This document shows positions 25,938 through 34,129 of a DNA stretch of 64,000 bases, in pieces. This stretch comes from Chloroflexota bacterium (lineage in GTDB: Bacteria > Chloroflexota > Dehalococcoidia > Lucifugimonadales > UBA3495): positions 1-64,000 of the forward strand of contig JAPPMU010000003.1 in the NCBI GenBank assembly GCA_028873965.1. Reading direction: 5' to 3'. The notes under the pieces were generated by a model. It did not search any database. It had not been told where the DNA came from and worked only from the letters and a program-made list of their open reading frames with translations. Numbering within the stretch: position 1 is the first letter of the stretch; every line of letters starts with the position of its first letter. A program made the position numbers and the translations under genes.

Positions 25938-26918
25938 ATGGCAACCCTGGTAACCGGCGGCACCGGCTTTGTCGGTGCCAACATAGTGAAGGAACTGGCC
26001 CGGCGCGGCCACGATGTCATCAGCCTCGATGTCATGCCGCCCGACGGCCTTGCTAGGCACTTCCTGGGGCACCGTTACACTAACGTAACCTTCTACACTG
26101 GCGACATCCTGGATCCCCAGCGACTGGACGCGATTAGGGCCAGCCACTCCATCGACAAGATCGTTCACGCCGCCGTGTTCACCGTCAACCGCACCGACCG
26201 GGAAACCGCCCGCAGCAAGGAAATCCTCGACATCAACCTCACCGGCACCGGCAACCTGCTGGAACTGGCCCGGGAGATCGGCGTCCAGCGGTTCGTGTAC
26301 ATCAGCTCCGGCGCCGCCTACGGCCTGTGCCGCGACCCCGACCAGACCTACAACGAGGACGACCATCCGCAGCCGGCGAACCTGTACGGCATCACCAAAC
26401 TGGCCAGCGAACAGCTGACCCAGCGTTACGGCCACCTCCACGGGTTCAGCACGGCCAGCCTGCGCGTCAGCACGCCCTACGGCCCCATGGAGCGGATCAC
26501 CGGCCACCGCGACAACATGTCCACTCCGTACCAGTGGACCGGCGCGATGCTGCGCGGCGAACCCATCACCCGGGACACCACCGACTACGGCCGCGACTAC
26601 ACCTACGTCCTGGATACCGGGTCCGCCATCGCTGCCGTCGTGGACGCCGAAGAACTGCCCCATCACCTTTACAACATCACCAACGGCGTATCGGTAACCG
26701 GCGCCCAGATCCAGATCACTTTGGCCGAACTGTTCCCGGAGACGCGCATCGTGGAGGACACCAGCACAGAGCCGGCGGAATCCTCCCTGGGGCCGACCCG
26801 CGGGCCGCTGTCCGGCTACCGCCTGTGGCACGATCTGGGCTGGGTTCCGCAGTACGACCTCGCCGCGGGCCTGACCGATTATGTCCGGTGGCGGCAGGAG
26901 TCGGGGTTTTTGGATTAG
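25938..26918 (+). CDS. NAD-dependent epimerase/dehydratase
   Basis: The 326-residue extended SDR has the N-terminal TGGTGFVGANIVKELARRGH motif, the active-site YGITK (Tyr-x-x-x-Lys) after YISSGAAYG, and the sugar-epimerase style RVSTPYGP segment. It most resembles UDP-glucose 4-epimerase or dTDP-glucose 4,6-dehydratase relatives and likely acts on a nucleotide sugar or a related hydroxy compound. The start follows GGGAG. It stands between two repeats, so no operon partner helps with the substrate. Confidence 0.85.
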   Translation: MATLVTGGTGFVGANIVKELARRGHDVISLDVMPPDGLARHFLGHRYTNVTFYTGDILDPQRLDAIRASHSIDKIVHAAVFTVNRTDRETARSKEILDINLTGTGNLLELAREIGVQRFVYISSGAAYGLCRDPDQTYNEDDHPQPANLYGITKLASEQLTQRYGHLHGFSTASLRVSTPYGPMERITGHRDNMSTPYQWTGAMLRGEPITRDTTDYGRDYTYVLDTGSAIAAVVDAEELPHHLYNITNGVSVTGAQIQITLAELFPETRIVEDTSTEPAESSLGPTRGPLSGYRLWHDLGWVPQYDLAAGLTDYVRWRQESGFLD

Positions 26919-26941
26919 AGCGTGTTGAAAATCGCAAATCA

Positions 26942-27043
26942 CCCCGTCGTTCCTGCGAAAGCAGGAACCCAAGAAAGTCCCTGCTAAATGAACGTGGCCT
27001 GGAATGTACGTTCACTGGATTCCCGCTTTCGCGGGAATGACGG
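26942..27043. repeat. Palindromic repeat, family C (copy 4)
   Basis: CCCCGTCGTTCCTGCGAAAG at the left and CGCTTTCGCGGGAATGACGG at the right, about 102 bp, directly before the deacetylase leader. Confidence 0.85.
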
Positions 27044-27096
27044 CACTAGTCAACCCACCCCGTTGATTGATCTAAAACGGAACAAGGAGCAACACC

Positions 27097-28011
27097 ATGG
27101 CTCTGCCTCCCGACCGCATTGACTACCTGCCCATCGTCGACCGGCCCGTCATCAAGTGGCCCAACGACGCCCGGGTGGCCCTCTGGATCTCGCCCAACAT
27201 CGAGCACTACGAGTACCAGCCCATCAACGAGGGCGTCCGCGATCCGTGGCCCAGGGTGCCCTCCCCCGACGTGCAGCAGTACGCTTACCGGGACTACGGC
27301 AACCGCGTGGGCTTCTGGCGGATGCTGGAGCCGCTGGACAAGCACAACATCCGCTGCTGCATCTCGCTGAACCTGGCCGTGCTGGAGCACTTTCCCGAGA
27401 TCGCCGAGGCCATGGTCGAGCGTGATTACGACTTCATGAGCCACGGCATCTACAACACGCGCTACCTCTACACCTGCACCGAGGACGAGGAGCGCGAGTT
27501 CTACCGGGACTGCATCGACACGCTGCAACGGCACACCGGCAAGCAGCTCAAGGGAATGCTGGGCCCGGCCATCTCCGGCAGCGTGAGCACCCCCGACCTG
27601 ATGGCCGAGGCCGGCCTGATCTACCACACCGACTGGTTCCATGACGATCAGCCCACGCCGATCAAGGTTCACAACGGCGGCAAGCTAGTGTCGGTGCCCT
27701 ACTCCATCGAGCTGAACGACTCCTCAGTGCTGCGCGACAACCACTACACCGCCGAATACTTCGCCGACATCTGCAAGCGGCAATTCGACCGGCTTTACGA
27801 GGAGGGCGCGGAGAGCGGCCGCGTCATGTGCATCGCCCTGCACCCCTTCCTCATCGGCCAGCCCCACCGCATCAAGTACCTGGACGACGTGCTCAGTTAC
27901 ATCATGGCGCACGACGGAGTGTGGCAGACCACCGCCGACGAGATCGCCGAGTACTATATCGCCAACTATTACGACCAGGCCATGGAACACGCGCAGCGTT
28001 TCGCCGTATAG
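27097..28011 (+). CDS. Polysaccharide deacetylase family protein (PuuE-like)
   Basis: The 304-residue NodB-fold protein starts after AAGGAGC. It shows the family text PIVDRPVIKWPNDARVAL, EIAEAMVERDYDFMSHGI and GKQLKGMLGPAISGSVST found in the PuuE/allantoinase-like branch rather than in cell-wall deacetylases. The usual first metal-binding Asp-Asp is not obvious, but SHGI supplies a conserved histidine. It may hydrolyse a C-N bond in a small molecule. A paralogue is encoded at 29393-30304, with an ASST-like gene in between. Confidence 0.8.
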   Translation: MALPPDRIDYLPIVDRPVIKWPNDARVALWISPNIEHYEYQPINEGVRDPWPRVPSPDVQQYAYRDYGNRVGFWRMLEPLDKHNIRCCISLNLAVLEHFPEIAEAMVERDYDFMSHGIYNTRYLYTCTEDEEREFYRDCIDTLQRHTGKQLKGMLGPAISGSVSTPDLMAEAGLIYHTDWFHDDQPTPIKVHNGGKLVSVPYSIELNDSSVLRDNHYTAEYFADICKRQFDRLYEEGAESGRVMCIALHPFLIGQPHRIKYLDDVLSYIMAHDGVWQTTADEIAEYYIANYYDQAMEHAQRFAV

Positions 28012-28128
28012 GAATCGTCATTGCGAGCGCAGCGCGGCAATCTGAGTTGGGATAACGCGCTCCGCCCCGCCACGACAAAACGGCCGGGCGTGCGCTATCG
28101 GCGCCAAATGCGGTAACGGGAGAAATCC

Positions 28129-29283
28129 ATGGGCTGGTCCAAAAACCATCCGAACGGTCTGATTCATTACTCACCTCATCAGGCGTACCGTGGCTACACC
28201 CTGGTGACGAACCTCAACAGCCACGAATCGCGACTCATCGACATGGAAGGCCGCATCTGCCATAGGTGGAGTTGCAATCAGGGCATCGGATACGCTTATC
28301 TGCTGCCCAACGGCAACCTGCTGCTGCGCACCGGTCCGGCTGGGCAAGAAGTCTCGTTCCTGCAGCATCCGGCCATGGAACTGCTGCCGCGCGGAGGTCG
28401 AACGGTGTCTGGAGCCATCCTGGAGCTGGACTGGGACAGCAACGTGGTCTGGGAGTACCGGTATCCGTTGCTGCACCACGACTTCGAACGTCTGCCCAAC
28501 GGCAACACCCTCGTGCTGGCGTGGGAACTTATGCCCGAGGAGATTTCGCAGCGGGTGAAAGGCGGACACGATGACGGCGAGGACAGGGGCATGCTGGGTG
28601 ACGTCGTCCGCGAGGTCACGCCGGCTGGCGACGTGATTTACGAATGGATATCGTGGGATCACCTGGATCTGGAGGAGGACCGGATCTGCTTCCTGGAAGG
28701 ACGCGAGGAATGGACACACCAGAACGCCCTGAACGTTACGGCCGAGGGCGACTTGCTGGTGAGTTTCCGACAGACCGACACGGTGGGCATCGTCGACAAG
28801 TCCAGCGGCGAGTTCCGCTGGAAGTGGGGGCCCGGCAACATCTCCCACCAGCATCACCCAACGATGCAGGCCAACGGAAACGTGCTTCTCTTCGACAACG
28901 GGCCGCACAAGCGGGGCTTCACCCACTCGCGGGTGATCGAGGTGGATCCGGCGACGGATGAGATTGCGTGGGAATACCGGGGCGACCCGCCCATATCCTT
29001 CTACAGCTACCACATCAGCGGAGCGGAACGCCTGCCCAACGGCAATACGTTGATCTGCGAAGGAGCGCCTGGCCGTATCTTCGAGGTAACGCCCGCCAAA
29101 GAAATCGTATGGGAGTACATCAATCCCTTCATGGGGCAGAGCGGTTTCGGCGTGGGCGGTTCCATCACGGGTCAGGCCAACTCCGTATTCCGTGCCCACC
29201 GATACGGTCACGACCATCCCGCGCTGGCCGGCCGAGACCTTGATCCCGACCGGCACGCCAATCTGAACCGTCTCTATCCGTGA
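28129..29283 (+). CDS. Arylsulfotransferase (ASST)-like propeller protein
   Basis: The 384-residue protein repeats LPNGNxLxx blades (LLPNGNLLLR, LPNGNTLVLAWE, LPNGNTLICEGA) and has HQHHPTMQANGNVLLFDNG, as in the arylsulfotransferase propeller. ASST enzymes move sulfate between phenols through a histidine, usually in the periplasm; no signal peptide is seen here, so the activity is open. The ATG follows GGGAGAAA. It lies between two paralogous deacetylase genes in the same direction. Confidence 0.75.
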   Translation: MGWSKNHPNGLIHYSPHQAYRGYTLVTNLNSHESRLIDMEGRICHRWSCNQGIGYAYLLPNGNLLLRTGPAGQEVSFLQHPAMELLPRGGRTVSGAILELDWDSNVVWEYRYPLLHHDFERLPNGNTLVLAWELMPEEISQRVKGGHDDGEDRGMLGDVVREVTPAGDVIYEWISWDHLDLEEDRICFLEGREEWTHQNALNVTAEGDLLVSFRQTDTVGIVDKSSGEFRWKWGPGNISHQHHPTMQANGNVLLFDNGPHKRGFTHSRVIEVDPATDEIAWEYRGDPPISFYSYHISGAERLPNGNTLICEGAPGRIFEVTPAKEIVWEYINPFMGQSGFGVGGSITGQANSVFRAHRYGHDHPALAGRDLDPDRHANLNRLYP

Positions 29284-29392
29284 ATCCCGGGCGCACGCCT
29301 GGAACCGCCCGCTCCCTTCGACACTTACCCGGCCACCTTTCGTGCCCGCAGTGACCACCAAGACACGTTCAATATTCAGGAGCATTTCTCGT

Positions 29393-30304
29393 ATGCCCGC
29401 CCAACGCACTTTTGGAATGGACCACCCACACCACGAGTGGTCGCCCATCATCAGCCGGCCGGCCCTGCGCTGGCCCAACGACGCCCGGGTCGCCCTGTGC
29501 GTCATCCTGGTGCTGGAACACATGGAGTGGCAGGCTCCGGAGGGCAGCTTCCAGGTTGCTGGCCTGGCCGGCGGCTCGGCTCCCCGCGCCTTCCCCGACT
29601 ACGCTCGCGTCTCCCACCGGGAGTACGGCCATCGCATCGGCATCTTCCGTCTCCTGGACACCCTGGAAAAGCACGGCATCACCGCGACGATTGCCATGGA
29701 CGCCATCACCGCCGAAAACTACCCGTTCCTCGTACAGCACTGCCTGGACCGCGGCTGCGAGATCATCGGCCACGGCGTATCCGTCAGCCGCATGATCACC
29801 AGCAACATGACCGAGGATGAGGAGCGCGCGTACATACGCTCTTCCATCGATACTCTTACGCGGGCCACGGGCAAGGCTCCGCAGGGCTGGCTGGGTCCTG
29901 AATACGGCGAGTCGGACCGCACGCCGCGACTGCTGGCCGAGGCCGGCCTCCGCTACGTCTGCGACTGGACCAACGACGAGCAGCCCTATCCGATGACCAC
30001 CGGCGACAACCCCTTCTTCTCCCTGCCGCTGCTGTACGAACTGGACGACGTGGCCTCCCTGGCCCAGCGCAAGGTCACCGTGACCGACTACCAGCGCCGC
30101 CTCACCGAGAGTTTCGACGTGCTGCACGACGATGGGGCCACGCACGGCCGGCTGATGGCGCTGAACTGGCATCCCTGGCTGGTGGGGCAGCCTTTCAGGG
30201 TCGGCGCGGTGGATGACGCGCTGGCGCACGTGATGGAGCGGGGCGGCGTATGGGCCGCCACGGGCTCCGAGATCATCGACTGGTACCAGAGCCAAACCGA
30301 TTGA
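29393..30304 (+). CDS. Polysaccharide deacetylase family protein (PuuE-like)
   Basis: The 303-residue protein starts at the ATG at 29393 behind AGGAG; the GTG at 29342 is less likely. It is a paralogue of the product at 27097, sharing RPALRWPNDARVAL, a YGHRIGIFRLLDTLEKHGI segment, EIIGHGVS, and YVCDWTNDEQPYPM near the end. The family hydrolyses amide bonds of sugars, ureides or related molecules. Two copies around an ASST-like gene suggest one shared pathway that I cannot name. Confidence 0.8.
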   Translation: MPAQRTFGMDHPHHEWSPIISRPALRWPNDARVALCVILVLEHMEWQAPEGSFQVAGLAGGSAPRAFPDYARVSHREYGHRIGIFRLLDTLEKHGITATIAMDAITAENYPFLVQHCLDRGCEIIGHGVSVSRMITSNMTEDEERAYIRSSIDTLTRATGKAPQGWLGPEYGESDRTPRLLAEAGLRYVCDWTNDEQPYPMTTGDNPFFSLPLLYELDDVASLAQRKVTVTDYQRRLTESFDVLHDDGATHGRLMALNWHPWLVGQPFRVGAVDDALAHVMERGGVWAATGSEIIDWYQSQTD

Positions 30305-30332
30305 CGGACGATTGTGAGCCTCGATTATAGTC

Positions 30333-30375
30333 AAGTTATCCCAAATTATCGTTTCTTGATAACTTGGGATAACTT
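30333..30375 (+). promoter_or_regulatory. Palindrome before the AAA ATPase, likely operator
   Basis: AAGTTATCCCAA (30333-30344) pairs perfectly with TTGGGATAACTT (30364-30375), and GATAACTT is also directly repeated (30358 and 30368). It ends 17 bases before the ATPase start codon, so it could be an operator or a 5' hairpin controlling that gene. Confidence 0.6.
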
Positions 30376-30392
30376 CGATATAAATTGCTCGT

Positions 30393-31589
30393 ATGGACCC
30401 GATTCGCAATCCCTACGCTCCCGGAGCCGGCACGCCGCCTCCGGAGTTGGCCGGCCGCGACGAGATTCGCGAAACGGCGCGCATCGCGCTGGAGCGGGCT
30501 AGAATCGGGCGCTCCAGTAAGAGCATTATCATGGTGGGCCTGCGAGGGGTTGGGAAAACCGTGTTGCTTGACCGCATCAAGCAAGATGCTGCAACTGACA
30601 GCATCTTGGCGGTGTCGATTGAGGCTCCCGAAGACCGGTCGATTCCTGATATGTTAGCGCCGCATTTGCGTAATGCCCTATTGCGGCTTTCCACCCGGGA
30701 GAACGCCAGACAGCAGGCGCAGCGGGCATTGCGCGCATTGACTGGATTTGTAAGAGCCTTTCGAGTGAATTACCAGGGCGTAGAGCTTAGTTTGGACTTT
30801 GAACCCGAGCCGGGATTGGCTGACAACGGAGACTTGGAAGTAGATCTACCCGACCTGCTGGAAACTGTAGGATACGCTGCCAAGTCCGCTGAGGCATGCG
30901 TGGCCTTGTATATTGACGAGTTGCAGTACGTCAGAGATAACGAGCTTGCCGCATTGATTACGGCTTTGCATCGTACATCCCAACGACAGCTGCCGGTGAT
31001 AATGCTAGGCGCCGGCCTGCCACAGGTGCGAAGTAATTTAGGCGAAGCCAAATCTTACGCGGAACGCCTTTTTCTCTTCCCTGAGATAGGACCTTTGTCT
31101 CAAAGCGACGCAAGGAAGGTCATTGCCAAACCGGCGCAGATCGAGGGAGTAGAAATAACGTCAGACACTCTGGATGCTATCATTCGCATAACCCGTTGCT
31201 ACCCTTACTTTTTGCAGGAATGGGGATTCCATCTGTGGAACGTTGCCGATAGCTCCCCCATCTCAATTGCCTGTCTGGATGCCGCATCTCAACGCGCCAT
31301 AAGCGAACTCGATAGCGGATTCTTTCGGGTTCGGTTTGATCGACTCACTCCGCAAGAACGAAACTATGTCCGCGCTATGGCCGATCTCGGCGAGGGACCA
31401 TATCGCTCCAGCACTGTGGCTGAAAAATTGAATCGCAACGTTCAGTTTTTCAGTCCTACTCGTGACAATTTGATCAGCAAAGGAACGATATGGTCCACCA
31501 CCCACGGATATATTGATTTTACCGTTCCGATGTTTGACGAATTTTTGCGGCGTGTCATGCCAGGTGATGACTGGCGGTCAGCGCAGTAG
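30393..31589 (+). CDS. AAA ATPase with C-terminal winged-helix region
   Basis: The 398-residue protein has Walker A GLRGVGKT (49-56), Walker B ALYIDELQ (near 170), a sensor-like VIMLGAGLPQ, and a lid with YPYFLQEWGFHLW. The tail RFDRLTPQERNYVRAMADLG followed by TVAEKLNRN looks like a winged helix. This is the AAA_16/ORC-like group found next to nucleases or alone. Base composition is visibly richer in A/T than its neighbours, a sign of recent transfer. Role unknown; defence or mobile-element maintenance is possible. Confidence 0.75.
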   Translation: MDPIRNPYAPGAGTPPPELAGRDEIRETARIALERARIGRSSKSIIMVGLRGVGKTVLLDRIKQDAATDSILAVSIEAPEDRSIPDMLAPHLRNALLRLSTRENARQQAQRALRALTGFVRAFRVNYQGVELSLDFEPEPGLADNGDLEVDLPDLLETVGYAAKSAEACVALYIDELQYVRDNELAALITALHRTSQRQLPVIMLGAGLPQVRSNLGEAKSYAERLFLFPEIGPLSQSDARKVIAKPAQIEGVEITSDTLDAIIRITRCYPYFLQEWGFHLWNVADSSPISIACLDAASQRAISELDSGFFRVRFDRLTPQERNYVRAMADLGEGPYRSSTVAEKLNRNVQFFSPTRDNLISKGTIWSTTHGYIDFTVPMFDEFLRRVMPGDDWRSAQ

Positions 31590-31607
31590 CACAACCGGGG
31601 GTACACC

Positions 31608-33143
31608 ATGGCTTCCTCACTGATACGCGGCAAGCACATTATCAGCCCGCAGAGTTCCGGCGGCGTCGCAACCATCAGCGATGCGGCCATTTACCAAGAA
31701 GACGGCGTCATCAGGGACGTTGGCCCGTACCAGGAATTGCGACAGCGCTACCAGCCAGACGTTGAACTGGGCGGCCCGAACCATGCCATCATCCCCGGCT
31801 TGGTGAACACCCACCACCATGGCCGGGGCGTGACCACGCTGCAAATGGGCACCTGCGACGATCTTTTGGAAGTTTGGATCCTGGCCGGATGGGGTCGGCG
31901 TCCTTACGACCACTACCTGATGACCCTGTACACCGCCCTGAACATGCTGGAGTCGGGCCAGACCACGGTGATGTACAACCACCCGCAGACGGCGGCCGCC
32001 ACGCTGAAGGAAGACGTAGATGCCGTCCTGCGCGGCTTCCTGGACGCGGGTATGCGGGTCGCATTCTCCAGCTACCTGCGCAACCAGAACCGGGTGGTTT
32101 ACACCGGCGACGACGACTTCCTGGGCGGCCTGCCGGCTGATCTCGCCGACGACGTCCGCCGCTACCTGTCCGTGGCCCACATGAGCGACGACGACTACTT
32201 CGCATTCTGCGACACCATGGTCGGCGAGTATCACAATCATCCGTCCGGCAAGGTTCGGGTGCTGCTCAGCCCCGCCAACGTCCAGTGGAACTCCGACGAT
32301 TTCCTGGTGCGCTGCAAGGAGCAGGCGGCGCGGCACCGGACCGGCATCCACATGCACCTGGTGGAAAGCCCCTACCAGAAGGACTACGGCATCCGCACCT
32401 GGGGCAAGACTCCGGTGGAACACCTGCAAGACCTGGAGTTCCTCGGGCCGGAGGTGTCCTTCGCCCACGCCGTCTGGCTCACCGAGCGGGACATCGACCT
32501 GTTGGCGGACTCCGGCGCCACCGTCGCCCACAACGCCAGCTCCAACCTGCGCCTGAAGAACGGCATCGCGCCGGTGAACCCCATGCTGGCGCGGGGCGTC
32601 AACGTGGCCATGGGCACCGACAGCACGGCCATCAACGATGACGACGATTTCCTCCAGGAAATGCGGCTGGTCAGCAAGCTGCACCGGCAACCCGGATTGG
32701 AGCAGCCGGCAATCACCATGGAGCAGGTGCTGACCATGGCATCCGCCAACGCCGCCGCGCCGACCGGATTCGGTGACGAAATCGGCGCACTGGAGGTGGG
32801 CCGTCGCGCCGACATGATCCTGGTCCGGCTGGACGACCTGGAAGATTCCTACCTTGATCCCAACACACCGCCCGTGGAGCTGGTGCTGGGTCGGGCCAAG
32901 ACCAAGGACATTGCCGCGGTCATCGTCGACGGCGAGATCCTGCTGCAGGACGGCGTCCACACCCGCGCCAATAAGGCCGACGTCGCCCGCGAACTCCGCG
33001 AGCAGTTGGCCCGCCCGCTGGAGCCCGAAACCCTGGCAACGCGACGCATGGCGGCGCAGCTATCGCCCTACGTGGAACAGTTCTACCGCAGCCGCCCGCC
33101 GGCCATGGGCACGCCCCACTACGTGTACAACGGCCGGACGTAA
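31608..33143 (+). CDS. Amidohydrolase (TrzA/SsnA-like metal-dependent hydrolase)
   Basis: The 511-residue protein has the amidohydrolase fold signatures: PGLVNTHHHGRG (metal HxH), GIHMHLVESP, FAHAVWLTERD, and the metal Asp in AMGTDSTAINDDDDF. The GRRADMILVRLDDL strand is typical of the surrounding beta sandwich. Relatives deaminate or dechlorinate heterocycles (adenosine, guanine, triazines). The substrate cannot be told. The ATG at 31608 lies 18 bp after the ATPase gene. Confidence 0.87.
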   Translation: MASSLIRGKHIISPQSSGGVATISDAAIYQEDGVIRDVGPYQELRQRYQPDVELGGPNHAIIPGLVNTHHHGRGVTTLQMGTCDDLLEVWILAGWGRRPYDHYLMTLYTALNMLESGQTTVMYNHPQTAAATLKEDVDAVLRGFLDAGMRVAFSSYLRNQNRVVYTGDDDFLGGLPADLADDVRRYLSVAHMSDDDYFAFCDTMVGEYHNHPSGKVRVLLSPANVQWNSDDFLVRCKEQAARHRTGIHMHLVESPYQKDYGIRTWGKTPVEHLQDLEFLGPEVSFAHAVWLTERDIDLLADSGATVAHNASSNLRLKNGIAPVNPMLARGVNVAMGTDSTAINDDDDFLQEMRLVSKLHRQPGLEQPAITMEQVLTMASANAAAPTGFGDEIGALEVGRRADMILVRLDDLEDSYLDPNTPPVELVLGRAKTKDIAAVIVDGEILLQDGVHTRANKADVARELREQLARPLEPETLATRRMAAQLSPYVEQFYRSRPPAMGTPHYVYNGRT

Positions 33144-33151
33144 TGTCCGGT

Positions 33152-33179
33152 TTGACCAGTTCACTGGCCATGCGATAAT
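33152..33179 (+). promoter_or_regulatory. Sigma70-like promoter before the retropepsin-DUF2442 gene
   Basis: TTGACC (33152-33157) and GATAAT (33174-33179) are spaced by 16 bp and lie about 40 bp before the ATG at 33218, after the amidohydrolase stop. Confidence 0.45.
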
Positions 33180-33217
33180 GCAAATTCCTTCTGAAGAGCT
33201 CGGGGGAGCAGTCTAGA

Positions 33218-33841
33218 ATGACCACCATATCAGCAAGGGTAGGCATCGCCAAAATGGGGGGCGAACAGTTTCGCTACGTCGAAGCTGTGGTGGACGTATG
33301 GGCTGACCACTCAGTTTTCCCAGTGGCTGTGCTGAATGAACTGGGCATTGAACCAGCCTGTCAACTGACGGTCGAGCTCCCTGATGGTAGCAACGCTGAT
33401 TGGGGTTACGGCGTAGTCTTACTGGAGATTGGGGACTGGCGTTGGCCCTGTCCAGTGGTGTTCGGTCCCAATGACGAATACCGCTTGGGGGATTCCACTC
33501 TTCAAATTTTCAACATCGAGCCGGACTACAATGCCGGCGAACTGGCGCCGGCGGGGCCGTTGTCATTGGGTCGAAGGGAGGATATCAGCCCCAACGAGTT
33601 TGCAAGGCTGACCGCGGTGGCTCCGCGGGAAGGGTACCGCATCTGGCTTCATTATGAAGACGGCGTCGCCGGGGAAATCGATTTGTCCCACTTAGCGGAG
33701 TCGGAATTATTCAAAGGCTGGCATGACCGTCGATACTTTGAATCACTGCGGATTGGGGCACACGGTGGGGTAGAGTGGGATGATGACGTTGCGCTGTGCG
33801 GCGACGCACTGTATCTGGAGCTCACTGGACAGGTCGTTTAA
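33218..33841 (+). CDS. Retropepsin-like domain fused to DUF2442
   Basis: The 207-residue protein joins two parts. Residues 1-115 align along their length with the intact retropepsin-like protein at 21965, including the PCPVVFGPNDEYRLGDSTLQ segment. At the active site, however, DTG is replaced by Asp26-Val27-Trp28, so proteolysis is unlikely. Residues 128-203 match DUF2442 (YRIWLHYEDGVAGEIDLS ... GVEWDDDVALCGDALY), a small domain often paired with DUF4160. The DUF4160 gene follows after 17 bp. I infer a binding or sensing role for the inactive protease fold. Confidence 0.75.
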   Translation: MTTISARVGIAKMGGEQFRYVEAVVDVWADHSVFPVAVLNELGIEPACQLTVELPDGSNADWGYGVVLLEIGDWRWPCPVVFGPNDEYRLGDSTLQIFNIEPDYNAGELAPAGPLSLGRREDISPNEFARLTAVAPREGYRIWLHYEDGVAGEIDLSHLAESELFKGWHDRRYFESLRIGAHGGVEWDDDVALCGDALYLELTGQVV

Positions 33842-33858
33842 TTGACGGCGGTCGAGCT

Positions 33859-34119
33859 ATGCCGTTAATCTGCCTTATCAATCGGGGTAGCATAAGGGTG
33901 TATCTGTATGCCAACGACCACGGAGTGCCTCATATCCACGTCAGATACCGAAACGGTTGGACTGTAGTAGCCATCAGCGATGGCAGTATTCTCGCCGGTG
34001 ACTTGCGGGGACGTCCCCGCCGCACGGTACTGGCTTGGGTTGAACGTCGTCGCGATGTCTTGCTGGTAGCGTGGGAACAGATGCGTCAGGGTGGGCATCC
34101 CGGCTACATCGACGAATAG
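33859..34119 (+). CDS. DUF4160 domain-containing protein
   Basis: The 86-residue protein has the DUF4160 core SIRVYLYANDHGVPHIHVRY followed by GSILAGDLRGRPRRTVLAWV. DUF4160 and DUF2442 genes are commonly adjacent and behave like small two-gene modules in many bacteria, possibly toxin-antitoxin-like; their mechanism is not established. Here the DUF2442 partner is the C-terminal half of the upstream gene. The ribosome site is weak, which fits translational coupling. Confidence 0.8.
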   Translation: MPLICLINRGSIRVYLYANDHGVPHIHVRYRNGWTVVAISDGSILAGDLRGRPRRTVLAWVERRRDVLLVAWEQMRQGGHPGYIDE

Positions 34120-34129
34120 CGAGTGCATA

